64,000 bases of DNA, from NCBI GenBank assembly GCA_040384865.1, contig JAZKIM010000008.1:1-64000 (forward strand). Reading direction: 5' to 3'. This document shows positions 50,745-60,888 of this stretch, piece after piece (position 1 is the stretch's first letter; the number at the start of each line of letters is the position of its first letter). The position numbers were made by a program, and so were the translations under genes. The notes under the pieces were generated by a model that worked only from the letters and a program-made list of their open reading frames with translations, was not told where the DNA came from and ran no database searches. Source of the stretch: JBDKLC01 sp040384865 (GTDB taxonomy: Bacteria; Patescibacteriota; Minisyncoccia; Phycocordibacterales; CAIZLB01).

Positions 50745-51995
50745 GTGAACGACAAAACTCTCTGGGATGTAATTGTAGTTGGCGGAGGACCAGCAGGCAT
50801 GATGGCCGCCGGCACGGCTGCAGAAAAAGGAGCAAAAGTTATTCTCATCGAAAAGAATGATTCTCTTGGCAAAAAACTGCTCATCACAGGCGGCGGTAGA
50901 TGCAACGTTACCAACTCCGAATTCGACGATCGTAAGCTTTTGGAAAAATTCAAAGAAAACGGTAAATTTCTTTTCTCTGCTTTTTCACAATGGAGCGTCA
51001 AGGAAACCTTAGATTTCTTTCATCTTCGTGGAATGAACACAAAAGTAGAAAATGAATTACGCACATTCCCTGTTTCAAACTCAGCTGAATCTGTATGGAA
51101 CGTGTTAGTGGAAAACATGAAGAAATACAGTGTCGAAGTGCTTTCTAATTCGCCAGTAGTCGAGATCGTTAGTGAAAATGAAGCAATAGTCGGTATTAAA
51201 TTAAAAAATAGAAAAGTGATACGAGGTCACTCCATCATAATCGCAACAGGAGGAACCTCCCGCCCTGAAACTGGTTCTACCGGCGACGCCTATGCTTGGC
51301 TAAAAAATATTGGACACACCGTTCTTGAACCCACCCCGTCACTAGTACCGATAGCTGTCAAAGATATCTGGGTCAAACGACTTGCCGGAGTAAGCCTTAC
51401 TGACATCAAAATTAGTGTTTTTCAAAACAACGAAAAGCAGAGTGTTCAAAAAGGTAAAATTCTTTTTACCCATGTAGGTGTCAGTGGTCCCACCATACTA
51501 AACATGAGCAAAGATGTTGGTGAGCTTTTAAAATATGGAGATGTTACCCTCACTCTCGACCTTTTGCCTTCGCAAGATTATGGAGCACTTAATACCAAGC
51601 TCCAACAATTATTCAAAGAACACGACAAAAAGAAGTTTCGAAATGCCCTCTCCAATCTCATTCCAAGTGCTATCGCCCCTATTGTTGTAGAGTTGTCTAA
51701 TATAGACCCAGAAATTCAATGCAACAGCATCACTCGAGAAGCACGCTTAAAACTAATAAATCTCTTGAAAGCTGTACCACTTCAAGTAGATAAACTCCTT
51801 GGCGTCGAAAAGGCTATCATTACCAGCGGCGGAGTAGTCCTCGACGAGGTTGATTTTAAAACCATGCGTTCACGTCTTTTTCCAAACCTCTATCTCATTG
51901 GAGACATTCTAAACATCGACAGGCCGTCTGGAGGATACAGCCTGCAGCTATGCTGGACGACAGGATTTGTGGCGGGAAATTCTGCAGCAACCTAA
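50745..51995 (+). CDS. HI0933/YhiN-family flavoprotein
   Basis: 416 residues from GTG 50745 (TAGGAT 6 nt upstream). FAD site VVGGGPAGMMAAGTAAEKGAKVILIE with GKKLLITGGGRCNVTN, the second motif IIATGGTSRPETGSTGDAY, and the C-terminal RPSGGYSLQLCWTTGFVAG are family hallmarks. Members are NAD(P)/FAD-dependent oxidoreductases with ill-defined substrates. Convergent with the DUF5667-type gene, whose stop it overlaps by 4 bp. Confidence 0.94.
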   Translation: MNDKTLWDVIVVGGGPAGMMAAGTAAEKGAKVILIEKNDSLGKKLLITGGGRCNVTNSEFDDRKLLEKFKENGKFLFSAFSQWSVKETLDFFHLRGMNTKVENELRTFPVSNSAESVWNVLVENMKKYSVEVLSNSPVVEIVSENEAIVGIKLKNRKVIRGHSIIIATGGTSRPETGSTGDAYAWLKNIGHTVLEPTPSLVPIAVKDIWVKRLAGVSLTDIKISVFQNNEKQSVQKGKILFTHVGVSGPTILNMSKDVGELLKYGDVTLTLDLLPSQDYGALNTKLQQLFKEHDKKKFRNALSNLIPSAIAPIVVELSNIDPEIQCNSITREARLKLINLLKAVPLQVDKLLGVEKAIITSGGVVLDEVDFKTMRSRLFPNLYLIGDILNIDRPSGGYSLQLCWTTGFVAGNSAAT

Positions 51996-52690
51996 ATTGA
52001 ATTCTCATCTCTGTTCCCATGATTTCCTTTGGATGAATTGATCTTTTCCTTTACTTTTATTTCAAGATTATCTATTTCATCTTTCTGGTCTTTTGATGAA
52101 TGTACCTTTCTCTGATTTATCCTTTTAAGTTGAATTTCAACATCCTGTTCAAAGTTTTTCTGTACTGAATTTACATATTCAGACTGACCGTTTCCCTCAT
52201 TTTGATCATCAACCTTTTTGATGAAAGTATCAGCACTCTTTTCAAACTCTCTTTCAACAGTCTGTCTTTTACCCTCATCCAATTGGCCCATTTCAGCAAG
52301 CTTCTCTGCCTCTTCAAGCCTTTTAACTGCTTTATTGCCCTCCCATTTTATCTTCGCTTCGCTGCCAACCTTCAACGCACCTTTAACCGGTTCAGTTACA
52401 TTTATTTTTATTGGATACAAAAAGTCTCCAGGCAATGATCGCTCCGCGGCAAAGGCCGTACCGGCACCGGTGGCAAGAATTAAAGTGATGGCAATACTGG
52501 CATATACATAACGCATTCTTTCGTGTGCAAAAACGAATGTCCACCCGAAAAATGGGCTTTTTAGCGCGCCTGTCACTGGATTACTATCGGCATATGTTGA
52601 GACACGATTAAAGATCGCCAGCTTTTCTCCCGGCGTCAGTTTAACCTTCTCAAATTCCCTTATTCCTTTTTTTAAATTTTTATCCATCAT
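51992..52690 (-). CDS. DUF5667-type membrane protein, likely anti-sigma partner
   Basis: 232 residues. A cytosolic N-terminus with EFEKVKLTPGEKLAIFNRV, one membrane helix (YVYASIAITLILATGAGTAFA) and an external helical domain beginning RSLPGDFLYPIKI, which is the DUF5667 hallmark. The rest is a charged coiled coil. Its ATG overlaps the sigma-factor stop by 4 bp, so it is probably a membrane regulator of that sigma factor (inference). Confidence 0.85.
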   Translation of the reverse strand: MMDKNLKKGIREFEKVKLTPGEKLAIFNRVSTYADSNPVTGALKSPFFGWTFVFAHERMRYVYASIAITLILATGAGTAFAAERSLPGDFLYPIKINVTEPVKGALKVGSEAKIKWEGNKAVKRLEEAEKLAEMGQLDEGKRQTVEREFEKSADTFIKKVDDQNEGNGQSEYVNSVQKNFEQDVEIQLKRINQRKVHSSKDQKDEIDNLEIKVKEKINSSKGNHGNRDENSI

Positions 52691-53229
52691 GATATTTTGT
52701 TTTTTTCGTCCTCTATTACCAACTTCTGTAATTCTTTGATACCTCTATTTATTCGAACAGAGACTACATTCGCGTCCAGTTTTAATATTTCTGCAATTTC
52801 TTTTGGTGGCAAATCATCCACAAAGCGCAAGTAGACAACTTGCTGATATATTGGATCAAGGCTGCTTATTTTTTGAATGACCAGCTTTGCCTCTGATCCT
52901 ATCTCTATATGTCGATAGCTATCGTCGGCAAACTGCAATCCAGCCCCTCCCTCCTCATCCGGCAGAAGTAATACATCCAAAGAAATTGACTTCTTTTTTC
53001 TGTACCAATCTATTATAAGATTAGTGGCAATGGTATACAGAAATGCTCGGGCGTTCTTTATTTCACTTTCGCCAGATGACAGTACGTCCCAAAACCTTAA
53101 AAAGGTGTCCTGGACTATATCTACTGCCTGTTCTCGATTTGACACTCGAACAAGACAATAGCGGAACAGCCTGTCAGACAGTGAGTTATAAAGGTCAATG
53201 AACTGTTTCTTTGTTTGGTCTTGCTTCAT
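52687..53229 (-). CDS. ECF-type RNA polymerase sigma factor
   Basis: 180 residues from ATG 53229 (in-frame ATG at 53271 possible). Region 2 has RLFRYCLVRVSNREQAVDIVQDTFLRFW; region 4 has VYLRFVDDLPPKEIAEILKLDANVVSVRINRG, the helix-turn-helix that reads the -35 element. Only regions 2 and 4 are present, as in extracytoplasmic-function factors. Operon with the DUF5667-type gene. The secreted Fn3 gene diverges 145 bp away and could be a target. Confidence 0.94.
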   Translation of the reverse strand: MKQDQTKKQFIDLYNSLSDRLFRYCLVRVSNREQAVDIVQDTFLRFWDVLSSGESEIKNARAFLYTIATNLIIDWYRKKKSISLDVLLLPDEEGGAGLQFADDSYRHIEIGSEAKLVIQKISSLDPIYQQVVYLRFVDDLPPKEIAEILKLDANVVSVRINRGIKELQKLVIEDEKNKIS

Positions 53230-53373
53230 ATGCGATAGACGGAGTATATGCCCCACTCTTACATTGTGCACTATAACTTGATTAAACCAAAAAAGAGCTT
53301 GTAAGAGTCAGCCGGCTAGCCCGTCGTAGCAAAGTGTCAGGGTTAGCAGGGTTTTTAAACTATATATATCAAC

Positions 53374-54300
53374 ATGAAAACATTACAAACACAAACCAAA
53401 GCCATCGTTGGAACGATGTTGGCACTTGCCCTCATCGTCGCTCCTGCGACAGGCTTTGCTAAGGAAAACAATTCAAACAAGCCTGACAAACAGGAAAAGC
53501 AAGAAAAGAACCATCAGGAGGATGGTTGCCTTCGAGCCTTCGGTCACTTGATTGCCCCTGGTTGGATCAAAGTAAATGGTACAGTATCGATTTCTGACAA
53601 CTGCCGAATACCTTTCGGAATTCTTAAGAAATTAACTGGCCAAAACGGCACATCAACTCCGGACACCATCGCTCCAGTCATTAGTAACCTTAATGTTGTT
53701 GTGACGGGTACATCTACGGCTAATGTCCGATGGAATACAAATGAAAAGACAATAGGTGCGGTATTCTTCGGAACAACTACTCCAGTAGTAGTTCAGACTT
53801 CTGCTACAAGCACAGACAACAGACTACTCGTTGGGGCGACATCTACAAACTCTACTCGAATCTTTGATAGAGATTTCAGCAAGAGCCATAAGGTACGTCT
53901 CAATAATCTTACGGCCAGCACTACCTACTATGTAGTAGCAGTGTCTCGCGATAAAGCGGGGAATCTAACGATCTCTAACGCCACATCATTTAACACTAGT
54001 ACGACTACAGCTGATGTAACACCTCCAGTTATCAGCAACATAGTCACAGTGGTTGGAACTTCAACAATCAAAGTCAATTGGAACACAAATGAGCTTGCTA
54101 CTTCTAAACTCTTTTACGGAACATCAACTGTAAACAGTACATCTTCCCTTAACGTAAGCAGCTCATCTCTAAGCACAAACCATTCATTGACCGCTTCCGG
54201 ACTTGCCACAGGAACGGTATATCACCTTCTTCCCCAGTCACGGGACGCGTCAGGCAATGCAACTACATCAGCTGAATATTCAGTAATAACTTCAATCTAA
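53374..54300 (+). CDS. exported Fn3-like repeat protein
   Basis: 308 residues. Signal peptide (MLALALIVAPATGFAKE), a Lys/Asn/Gln-rich linker, a short Cys-containing domain (GCLRAFGHLIAPGWIKV), and two Fn3-like repeats starting APVISNLNVVVTGTSTANVRWNTNE and PPVISNIVTVVGTSTIKVNWNTNE. These resemble the phosphatase-N-type Fn3 of gene 47389. No anchor is visible. The 145-bp region upstream holds inverted repeat AGCCGGCT and no clear sigma-70 promoter, so an ECF promoter is possible. Confidence 0.88.
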   Translation: MKTLQTQTKAIVGTMLALALIVAPATGFAKENNSNKPDKQEKQEKNHQEDGCLRAFGHLIAPGWIKVNGTVSISDNCRIPFGILKKLTGQNGTSTPDTIAPVISNLNVVVTGTSTANVRWNTNEKTIGAVFFGTTTPVVVQTSATSTDNRLLVGATSTNSTRIFDRDFSKSHKVRLNNLTASTTYYVVAVSRDKAGNLTISNATSFNTSTTTADVTPPVISNIVTVVGTSTIKVNWNTNELATSKLFYGTSTVNSTSSLNVSSSSLSTNHSLTASGLATGTVYHLLPQSRDASGNATTSAEYSVITSI

Positions 54301-54313
54301 GTAATGAATGGCT

Positions 54314-54347
54314 AAAACAAAACACCCCTACAGGGGTGTTTTGTTTT
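54314..54347. terminator. bidirectional terminator
   Basis: A perfect 15-bp stem (AAAACAAAACACCCC/GGGGTGTTTTGTTTT) with TACA loop between two convergent surface-protein genes. Confidence 0.95.
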
Positions 54348-54373
54348 GATTGCCACCATCGATAATCCGTAGA

Positions 54374-57300
54374 CTAAGGAAGATTCCAGAACACAAGATC
54401 TGCGATACTCTGAGAAGTCTTGGGAGTAGCATTTCCGGCAGATCCTATGATGATAGTATCTCCACTGTTATTGTACGCATCAAGCGCACTTGCTGAAGCC
54501 AAGATTTGAGCTACTGTACCCGAAGCGTAAGCAGTATCAGCAGTACTAATCAAGGTCTGCACTGAGGTGGCACATCCAAACGCAGCACAGTTAAGCTTTG
54601 CCGCTATGAGCTGTTGCAAGAGCTGTATTCGTGCCTTGTCAATGTCAGTTCTCTTTGCACCAGAAGTCGTCTTCGGAATAGAAGCATAGAATCCACCAAA
54701 GAGCTGACTTGTCGTCGTAATTGAACCCTTATGAGGAGCAATTCCTATTGGCATAACACTACCGAGATTCGTGCTAAAGATTCCACTAGTATAGGCAGTA
54801 TGAGTCTGCCAGAAACCAAGTGTTCGAGTAGGACTCTGCTTGACGTTAGTGAAAGTACAAGTCACATCAGCCCCAACTGTGATAGGGATAGTGACACTTC
54901 CGCCACTTACCTGGACCTGATACGGCGTAGCTGTGCCTGTATTAACACAAGCGATACCTGTATTTGTCCAGAATGCATTTGGCTGTGTTTCAGTTATTGT
55001 ATAGCTTTGAGCAGGAGTAAGATTTGAGAATGTTGTAGTTGATGAAAGTACATTATCCTCACCTACCACACCAGCATCATCGTCGAGCGAAAACGCTCCA
55101 AGCGTACCACTAAACGCGAAGTTCTGAAGGTCGTTTGGTTGTGCGTCTTTAACAATGGTAATTGTACCAAGCTTGGTGTTAGTGACGGTACATTCTTTAG
55201 TCTCACCAAGTGCAATGACAACATTCTGACAATTACTAACATCCTCGGCCCATCCGGCCAATGCTGCTTCGGAAACATTGTAAGTTCCAGCATATACTGT
55301 GTAATCAACACTACCTCCTCCGACAATCGGACGTGTCGAGCTTCCGACGACAGTTCCTCCGTTCGCGGTGATTGAAAACACCGTGGTTGTATTAGACGAA
55401 GGGTTGGTTACTTTGTGGACAATCAAATGACCAGGAATGTCATTATTTGTTATCGTACAAGTCGCCGTTCCACCATTTGGGATGACAAGATTCGTACAGT
55501 TATTGTATGTAGTCTCATATCCAGCAGCAGCAGGTTCAGTCACTGAGTAGACACCAGAGTTTACCGTTAAATCATTCTGACCATCAGCTTCAAATGCAAC
55601 AGCCTGAGCACCATTTACTTGGAATGAGAAGCTTGAAGTTGCCGCCGTTCCACCATTGTCGTTTATGACAACCTTCTTAACAATGAGAGTTGCTGGCAGG
55701 TCATCATTAGTGATAGTGCAAGTCTTACTTTCTCCAACAGCAATCGTTCCAACACAATCTGCTGAAGTACTTGAAGCATAGCCTGCGGAAGTATTTTCAC
55801 TCACAGAATATGCTCCGGCATTCAAAGTGGTTGTTGTGCCGACTTCAGAGCCTGGAAAAGTTGAACTCGAAACATTTGTACCGGCCACATTCATAGTGAA
55901 GTCACCAGCAACGGCTGTACCACCGTTGTCATTGATGACATGTTTGATGACGGTCAACTGTGGGGCAATGTCATTATTTGTAATCGTACAGACAACCGTC
56001 TCTCCCTCATCAAGATTAACTGTTCCTCCGAGAACCTGAGGACATTTTGCATCACCTGTAAGCGAAACGAATGTATAGCCAGTCAAACCAACTTCATTGA
56101 GGACAATCGACGTGTTGGAATTAACAGTAGTGGTTGCGCCGGAATTTACCGATGCACCTCCAACAGTAAGACCAAAGTCATTTACCCCCGCGATACCGCC
56201 ATTATCATTGATAACTACTTTTTTCAAAACAATCTTCGCCGGATCATCATTGTTCGTAATTGTGCAAGTCTTAGCATCTCCAGGGTTAAGAGTGACTGAT
56301 CCATTTGCCGCACAATCACCTCCCCACACAGAGGCGGTATACCCAGAAAGAGTCGTTTCAGATGCTGTATGAGTAGCGGCAGAAACTACCTGAGCTGTAT
56401 TCCATGGAACATTTGTACCATCAATTTTTCCCTGGAAATCACTTGTAGTAGCATTTCCTCCGTTGTCATTTATTACATTTTTTACAAGAGTCAATGTTGC
56501 ATCCTTTGCATTTGTGATGAGACAAGTAGAAGTTGCCCCAGCAGACACCGAAACTCCCTGACAAGTGTCACCGGTCTTGGTCCATCCGGATGGCACCGTT
56601 TCTGCCACCGAGTAAGTACCAGCTGTTACTTCATATACCTTATCCAAAGCGTCCGTAATTGTACCAGCACCTCCTCCAGTGATAGGGCTCGTTCCAGTAG
56701 CGTTAATTGAAAACACTGTTGGATCAGCCGCAGGAAGAGTTGTTTTCTGCACTACGAGATGCCCTGTTTGTAGTGTGTTTGTGTAAGTACAGCTCACCGT
56801 TTCGCTCGCGCCGACATTGATATTCGCTATTCGATTTCCAAGATCAGTTGTCGAATTACTTGTTGGATCGGTACAACTAAGTCCTGTGAGACTGTAGCCT
56901 GCCTGCAAGCCTTCTGTTACTGAATATGATCCTGGAAAAAGGTTTGCAAAAGTCTTTGTGTTTGAAAGAATTGTTGTTTCTCCATCATCGTCCAATGAGA
57001 AACTACTCAAACCGCTGCCCGTGGTGGTAAAACTGAAATCCTGAGTATCATTTGGAACCGTGTCTTTTACAATTGTAATCGTTCCGCAAGTACTCAAGTC
57101 ACCCATGGCAAAGTCGTGAAGCTGCGCGCTATTAGACTGAGATGATCGTGTTTCTGCAATGAATTGTGCCAAACAAGAATTCGTAGCAAAACCCAAATCG
57201 GTGAGATTGATACCTCCTTCGAAGAATATGGAAGGGTTAACCGTACCGGCCCAGCTCAAGGTTGATGTCGTGTTGTTTACACCCACGCAAACGCCATTAG

Positions 57301-58570
57301 TTGGAGCGCCAGGATTACAGCCAGTATTAGTACCAGGATTTGTACTGAATACGTTTACCAACACACCACCTTGCCACTTATTAAGTTGCAAATTTGAGAT
57401 GGCTCCACCGTTAGTAAATTCCGCCACGACATGAAGATCTCCTTCAGTGTGGATCGCTGGACCGCCAGAAATATTATCAAACGTTCCGTCTCCTCCTAAT
57501 ACAACCTTATTCTGCAAGAACCAGAAACCTACCGTATTATTACCATTATCATTATTAGGTTCTCGATCTAGTCCGAAATACAATATTTGTTCTCCACTTG
57601 TTGCATAGACCGCACCAAATGCGTGAACAATATTATTCTTTGGAGGTGTCTGCGTTCCACTAGCGGCACTCCAACCCCATTGGCTTATGTCGTTAATATC
57701 TTTTGAACCACCAGTATGGAAGCCTTCATCTCCGCTTGTAGGGTCGGTAACGCAAGTTCCTTTAGTGACACCACCCCCTGTTTCGTTTAAATCACAATTA
57801 GCTCCGATCACCGTATTCCAATCCGTACCGCCGCCTGCATTGTCTATTGCATTTCCATCAACCTCAAGAGGGGTAACATTTACAGGTGAGTCCAAAAAGG
57901 ACAAAGTAGCCAACTCTACACCATCAAGCGTGCTCGCAACGATGTTGTAGAAAGGACGGTAGACTATGTCGAGATTATAAGTTGCAGTAAAAGAACCTTC
58001 TTCATCTGCGGTGACTGTTTGAGTTGATTCAGTGTAGTTTTCTTCCTCAACTGTTCCGCCAAAAATCTTCAGAACAACGCTCTGAAGTGATGTGAAAAAG
58101 TTACCAAATATAGTAGCTGTTTCACTCGGATGATAATCCCCCTTGTCAGTCGACAACTTTGGAGAACTTACCTCAGATTCAGAGGTGGTCGTGGTTTCTT
58201 CCACTGCGACAATCTCAGCGTCAGTGGTTGTTGATGCCTCTTCTACAACAATATCCGAAGTTGCAGCCTCTGAGCTTTCAGTGCTTGTAGCACTCTCACT
58301 TTCTGCAGGCATAGCGACGCTCTCGCTATCATCAGCCTCCTCAGGACTTGCTACAGAACTTTCCGCAGGTGCCACGGCTGTAGTGTCTTCTGACACCGCA
58401 ACCTCCTCAGGTTCTGCTTGAACAGTTTCAACTGTTTCAACCGACGATGTACCGTCATCGTTGGCATACACGTTACTGGTAAAAGCTAAGCTAACACACC
58501 ATATCAGCAAAAAAGCGACTGCAGCAATCGCCAACTTGCTTACTATGGAAACATTTTTTACGTAAGTCAT
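54374..58570 (-). CDS. giant secreted protein with eight prealbumin-like repeats
   Basis: 1398 residues from ATG 58570 (upstream in-frame ATGs give up to 1437). Signal helix ending in SNVYA, a Glu/Ser/Thr/Val-rich stalk (about 35-115), a lectin-like or adhesin head (about 180-490, VIGANCDLNETGGGV...), then eight tandem repeats of about 85-100 residues of prealbumin/SpaA type, four with the core VINDNGG and each ending C-T-(I/Y)-TN. A final ~140-residue domain begins RTLGFWQTHTAY. No LPXTG or C-terminal membrane anchor, so attachment is unclear. Candidate adhesin or S-layer-like protein. Confidence 0.9.
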   Translation of the reverse strand: MTYVKNVSIVSKLAIAAVAFLLIWCVSLAFTSNVYANDDGTSSVETVETVQAEPEEVAVSEDTTAVAPAESSVASPEEADDSESVAMPAESESATSTESSEAATSDIVVEEASTTTDAEIVAVEETTTTSESEVSSPKLSTDKGDYHPSETATIFGNFFTSLQSVVLKIFGGTVEEENYTESTQTVTADEEGSFTATYNLDIVYRPFYNIVASTLDGVELATLSFLDSPVNVTPLEVDGNAIDNAGGGTDWNTVIGANCDLNETGGGVTKGTCVTDPTSGDEGFHTGGSKDINDISQWGWSAASGTQTPPKNNIVHAFGAVYATSGEQILYFGLDREPNNDNGNNTVGFWFLQNKVVLGGDGTFDNISGGPAIHTEGDLHVVAEFTNGGAISNLQLNKWQGGVLVNVFSTNPGTNTGCNPGAPTNGVCVGVNNTTSTLSWAGTVNPSIFFEGGINLTDLGFATNSCLAQFIAETRSSQSNSAQLHDFAMGDLSTCGTITIVKDTVPNDTQDFSFTTTGSGLSSFSLDDDGETTILSNTKTFANLFPGSYSVTEGLQAGYSLTGLSCTDPTSNSTTDLGNRIANINVGASETVSCTYTNTLQTGHLVVQKTTLPAADPTVFSINATGTSPITGGGAGTITDALDKVYEVTAGTYSVAETVPSGWTKTGDTCQGVSVSAGATSTCLITNAKDATLTLVKNVINDNGGNATTSDFQGKIDGTNVPWNTAQVVSAATHTASETTLSGYTASVWGGDCAANGSVTLNPGDAKTCTITNNDDPAKIVLKKVVINDNGGIAGVNDFGLTVGGASVNSGATTTVNSNTSIVLNEVGLTGYTFVSLTGDAKCPQVLGGTVNLDEGETVVCTITNNDIAPQLTVIKHVINDNGGTAVAGDFTMNVAGTNVSSSTFPGSEVGTTTTLNAGAYSVSENTSAGYASSTSADCVGTIAVGESKTCTITNDDLPATLIVKKVVINDNGGTAATSSFSFQVNGAQAVAFEADGQNDLTVNSGVYSVTEPAAAGYETTYNNCTNLVIPNGGTATCTITNNDIPGHLIVHKVTNPSSNTTTVFSITANGGTVVGSSTRPIVGGGSVDYTVYAGTYNVSEAALAGWAEDVSNCQNVVIALGETKECTVTNTKLGTITIVKDAQPNDLQNFAFSGTLGAFSLDDDAGVVGEDNVLSSTTTFSNLTPAQSYTITETQPNAFWTNTGIACVNTGTATPYQVQVSGGSVTIPITVGADVTCTFTNVKQSPTRTLGFWQTHTAYTSGIFSTNLGSVMPIGIAPHKGSITTTSQLFGGFYASIPKTTSGAKRTDIDKARIQLLQQLIAAKLNCAAFGCATSVQTLISTADTAYASGTVAQILASASALDAYNNSGDTIIIGSAGNATPKTSQSIADLVFWNLP

Positions 58571-58857
58571 GTTAATTAAATAATTAATTCCAACAAAGAT
58601 TAATAAAACTAAAAGAGTAATTCTTTCATAAGACATACTGCTTATTACCACTGTCCGAGAAAGACTAGAAAGATCTATAAAAACCATCCGACCGTCGACA
58701 GTTCCGAATCGAAACTACCAACTTTAAGAAAAAGTGGTAATTTTTTAACAACTTTCAAAATCGCCGACATATTTCAAACACCTTCAAATATAATCTTACA
58801 CTATTAAGTATTCATTAAGAAATATATCTTTCCCCAGTAGGCCTTATCCCCTAAACA

Positions 58858-60888
58858 CTACCGGGCTTCAACGTGAATAATCTTGGATTTTTCGGAGTAA
58901 TTATTCGCGCCATCATAAACCCTGAGCACAACCTTCTGATCACCTACTTTAAGAAATGGAACGAAAAGATTCGATCCTGCTGGAAGAAATAAGTGGTTAC
59001 CGAGATCAATATAGTAATTACGCTGAACACCACTTCCCGCATCTTCAGCTTCAAATGAAAATCGTACTACGTCTCCAATGACAACATTTTCACTACTTGA
59101 GTGTATATCAATAATCGACGGCGGCGTACGATCTATTTGTACAAGATAATGAGCAATCGGACCCCCAGAAACCAACTGGAGATGAAAATAGAATATACCA
59201 TCTCCTGGAACAGGAATTGTGATTGATGAATCTTGTATAGTGTGAGAGTTTGACGGAACAGTACTTGGAGAACTGTCAAATTCATACCTGTAAACGGCAC
59301 CAGGTTTACCCTTCCACACAAAACGTACCTCACTATCGTTATACCAACGACTCTGATTTGGGTGTGTGGGAGAAAAAACCACGAAAGACCTCAATGTGTT
59401 AGTGGCTATTGTTGAATCAAAGTTATCTACCCGATAACTGCCGGACTGTGCCATGCGTAAGACATCCGTGCCGAGACCATCGTTTGCAAGCACCTTAGTT
59501 TCTTCCTCGTCGAAAGAAAGAGTGAAGGTTCCTACTTGTTTTGGTACCACTACAACATTAGCAATCCGGAGCGAATCTCTATCCTCTCCCTCATCAAAAA
59601 GAACACAGGACAAGTTTGCTCTACCCAGGACGTTATCAATCGTATTTTCAACCATGTATAAACAAGTAGAACTCGCTATTTCAATTTCTTTTATACTAAT
59701 CTTTTTTGGATCAAATACTAAACCAACCTGAACAGCGTTGACACTTTCATCACCTGTATCAACCATGACAGAAAAACGTTGCTCAAAACCCACATCATAG
59801 ATCCCATATTCGGGCTGAAGACGTAATGTAGAATTATAAAGAGCGTATGGAATGCGTTCAAGTTTTAAGTACCCAATATTCTGTGCATGGAGTGCAAATA
59901 GGGCCAATACAAAAATAGGAACTAGTGCCGCAGCAAGAAGTGTATAGTAACGCCACCCATGTTCTTCGCCGCGGGAACGCCTGTGGTGTCTAAGTGCAAA
60001 GAAAATAAAGACGCACAAAGTTAAAAGTGCGATTATAAAATTTAAAGTATCAGAAATATCTTGACGCGGGATAAAAATAAGAGCCCCACCCGGACTCTGT
60101 TCAAGACCTGGGAAAACAATATTTTCAACAAGATAAAAACTGTTACCGTTAAAAGAAATTGTCTTTCCAGCGCTCGCATTCTGAGTCCACTCTGAACCAG
60201 AGTTAAAATACGAATCAATAAGGTTACGTTTTACGGGATCAGAAAAGCTTTCTCCGTAAACACCGAATTCTTTCGTATAAAACAAAACTTCAGCTCCGGC
60301 AGGCAGGTAAGTGTCTCGAAAACGTATAGCATACTCATCGTTGGTAAGGTAATTAGCAAACAAGGCGCCGACCATCTCCCCTTCATGAATAATAGGCCTT
60401 GCTGTGGTCATAAAGAGCTGATTACCGAATCCTGTTCGCTCAATACTCTGGACAGATTTTCCTTCAGCAACAAACCGCCCTGCCGGAACAGTAAGGAACA
60501 CATTCTGACCGAGGTTTGATTTACTCAGAGTACGACTCACTATTATTCCTTCAGCATTTGCCACCCCTATAAGTCCAATATTGCGCGCACTACGCTCCCT
60601 TTCAACAATAGCTAAAACCGCGTCTGAGTCTTTAGCAAGAAGATTTTGTATTAATGAATCGTTTTGTGCGATTGCATCTCCTTGTGTTTTCAAATATGTC
60701 TGATCTTTCAAAATACCAGCATGAAAAGCTTCAGATGATTTTGTTGCAATTGAGGAAACATAGAGAGCACCGCCAATATGAAATAGTACGAACAGAAACA
60801 AAAAGACGCCTAGTGTAATATAAAGAGCCTTCAGGAAGGTCTTTGCTGAGTGAACTATATGTGGATCATGCCAAGAATGAAGACTCAT
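58858..60888 (-). CDS. membrane Cache-sensor protein fused to cohesin and Ig-like domains
   Basis: 676 residues. Helix about 20-42, an extracytoplasmic single-Cache-like domain (FHAGILKDQTYLKTQGDAI to about 265) and two more helices; then a cohesin-like domain (FSVMVDTGDESVNAVQVGLVFDPKKISI, KVLANDGLGTDVL, about 370-490) and two Ig-like domains. No kinase, MCP or cyclase output is present, so it is a sensory/adhesive surface protein. Its start overlaps the next gene's stop by 4 bp. Cache plus cohesin is an unusual combination. Confidence 0.8.
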   Translation of the reverse strand: MSLHSWHDPHIVHSAKTFLKALYITLGVFLFLFVLFHIGGALYVSSIATKSSEAFHAGILKDQTYLKTQGDAIAQNDSLIQNLLAKDSDAVLAIVERERSARNIGLIGVANAEGIIVSRTLSKSNLGQNVFLTVPAGRFVAEGKSVQSIERTGFGNQLFMTTARPIIHEGEMVGALFANYLTNDEYAIRFRDTYLPAGAEVLFYTKEFGVYGESFSDPVKRNLIDSYFNSGSEWTQNASAGKTISFNGNSFYLVENIVFPGLEQSPGGALIFIPRQDISDTLNFIIALLTLCVFIFFALRHHRRSRGEEHGWRYYTLLAAALVPIFVLALFALHAQNIGYLKLERIPYALYNSTLRLQPEYGIYDVGFEQRFSVMVDTGDESVNAVQVGLVFDPKKISIKEIEIASSTCLYMVENTIDNVLGRANLSCVLFDEGEDRDSLRIANVVVVPKQVGTFTLSFDEEETKVLANDGLGTDVLRMAQSGSYRVDNFDSTIATNTLRSFVVFSPTHPNQSRWYNDSEVRFVWKGKPGAVYRYEFDSSPSTVPSNSHTIQDSSITIPVPGDGIFYFHLQLVSGGPIAHYLVQIDRTPPSIIDIHSSSENVVIGDVVRFSFEAEDAGSGVQRNYYIDLGNHLFLPAGSNLFVPFLKVGDQKVVLRVYDGANNYSEKSKIIHVEAR

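Noticed and set aside
55000..57000. DNA tandem repeats in gene 54374 as a mobile or satellite repeat
   Set aside because: The similarity follows the protein repeats (eight prealbumin-like units) with diverged codons, so it is domain duplication, not a separate DNA element.
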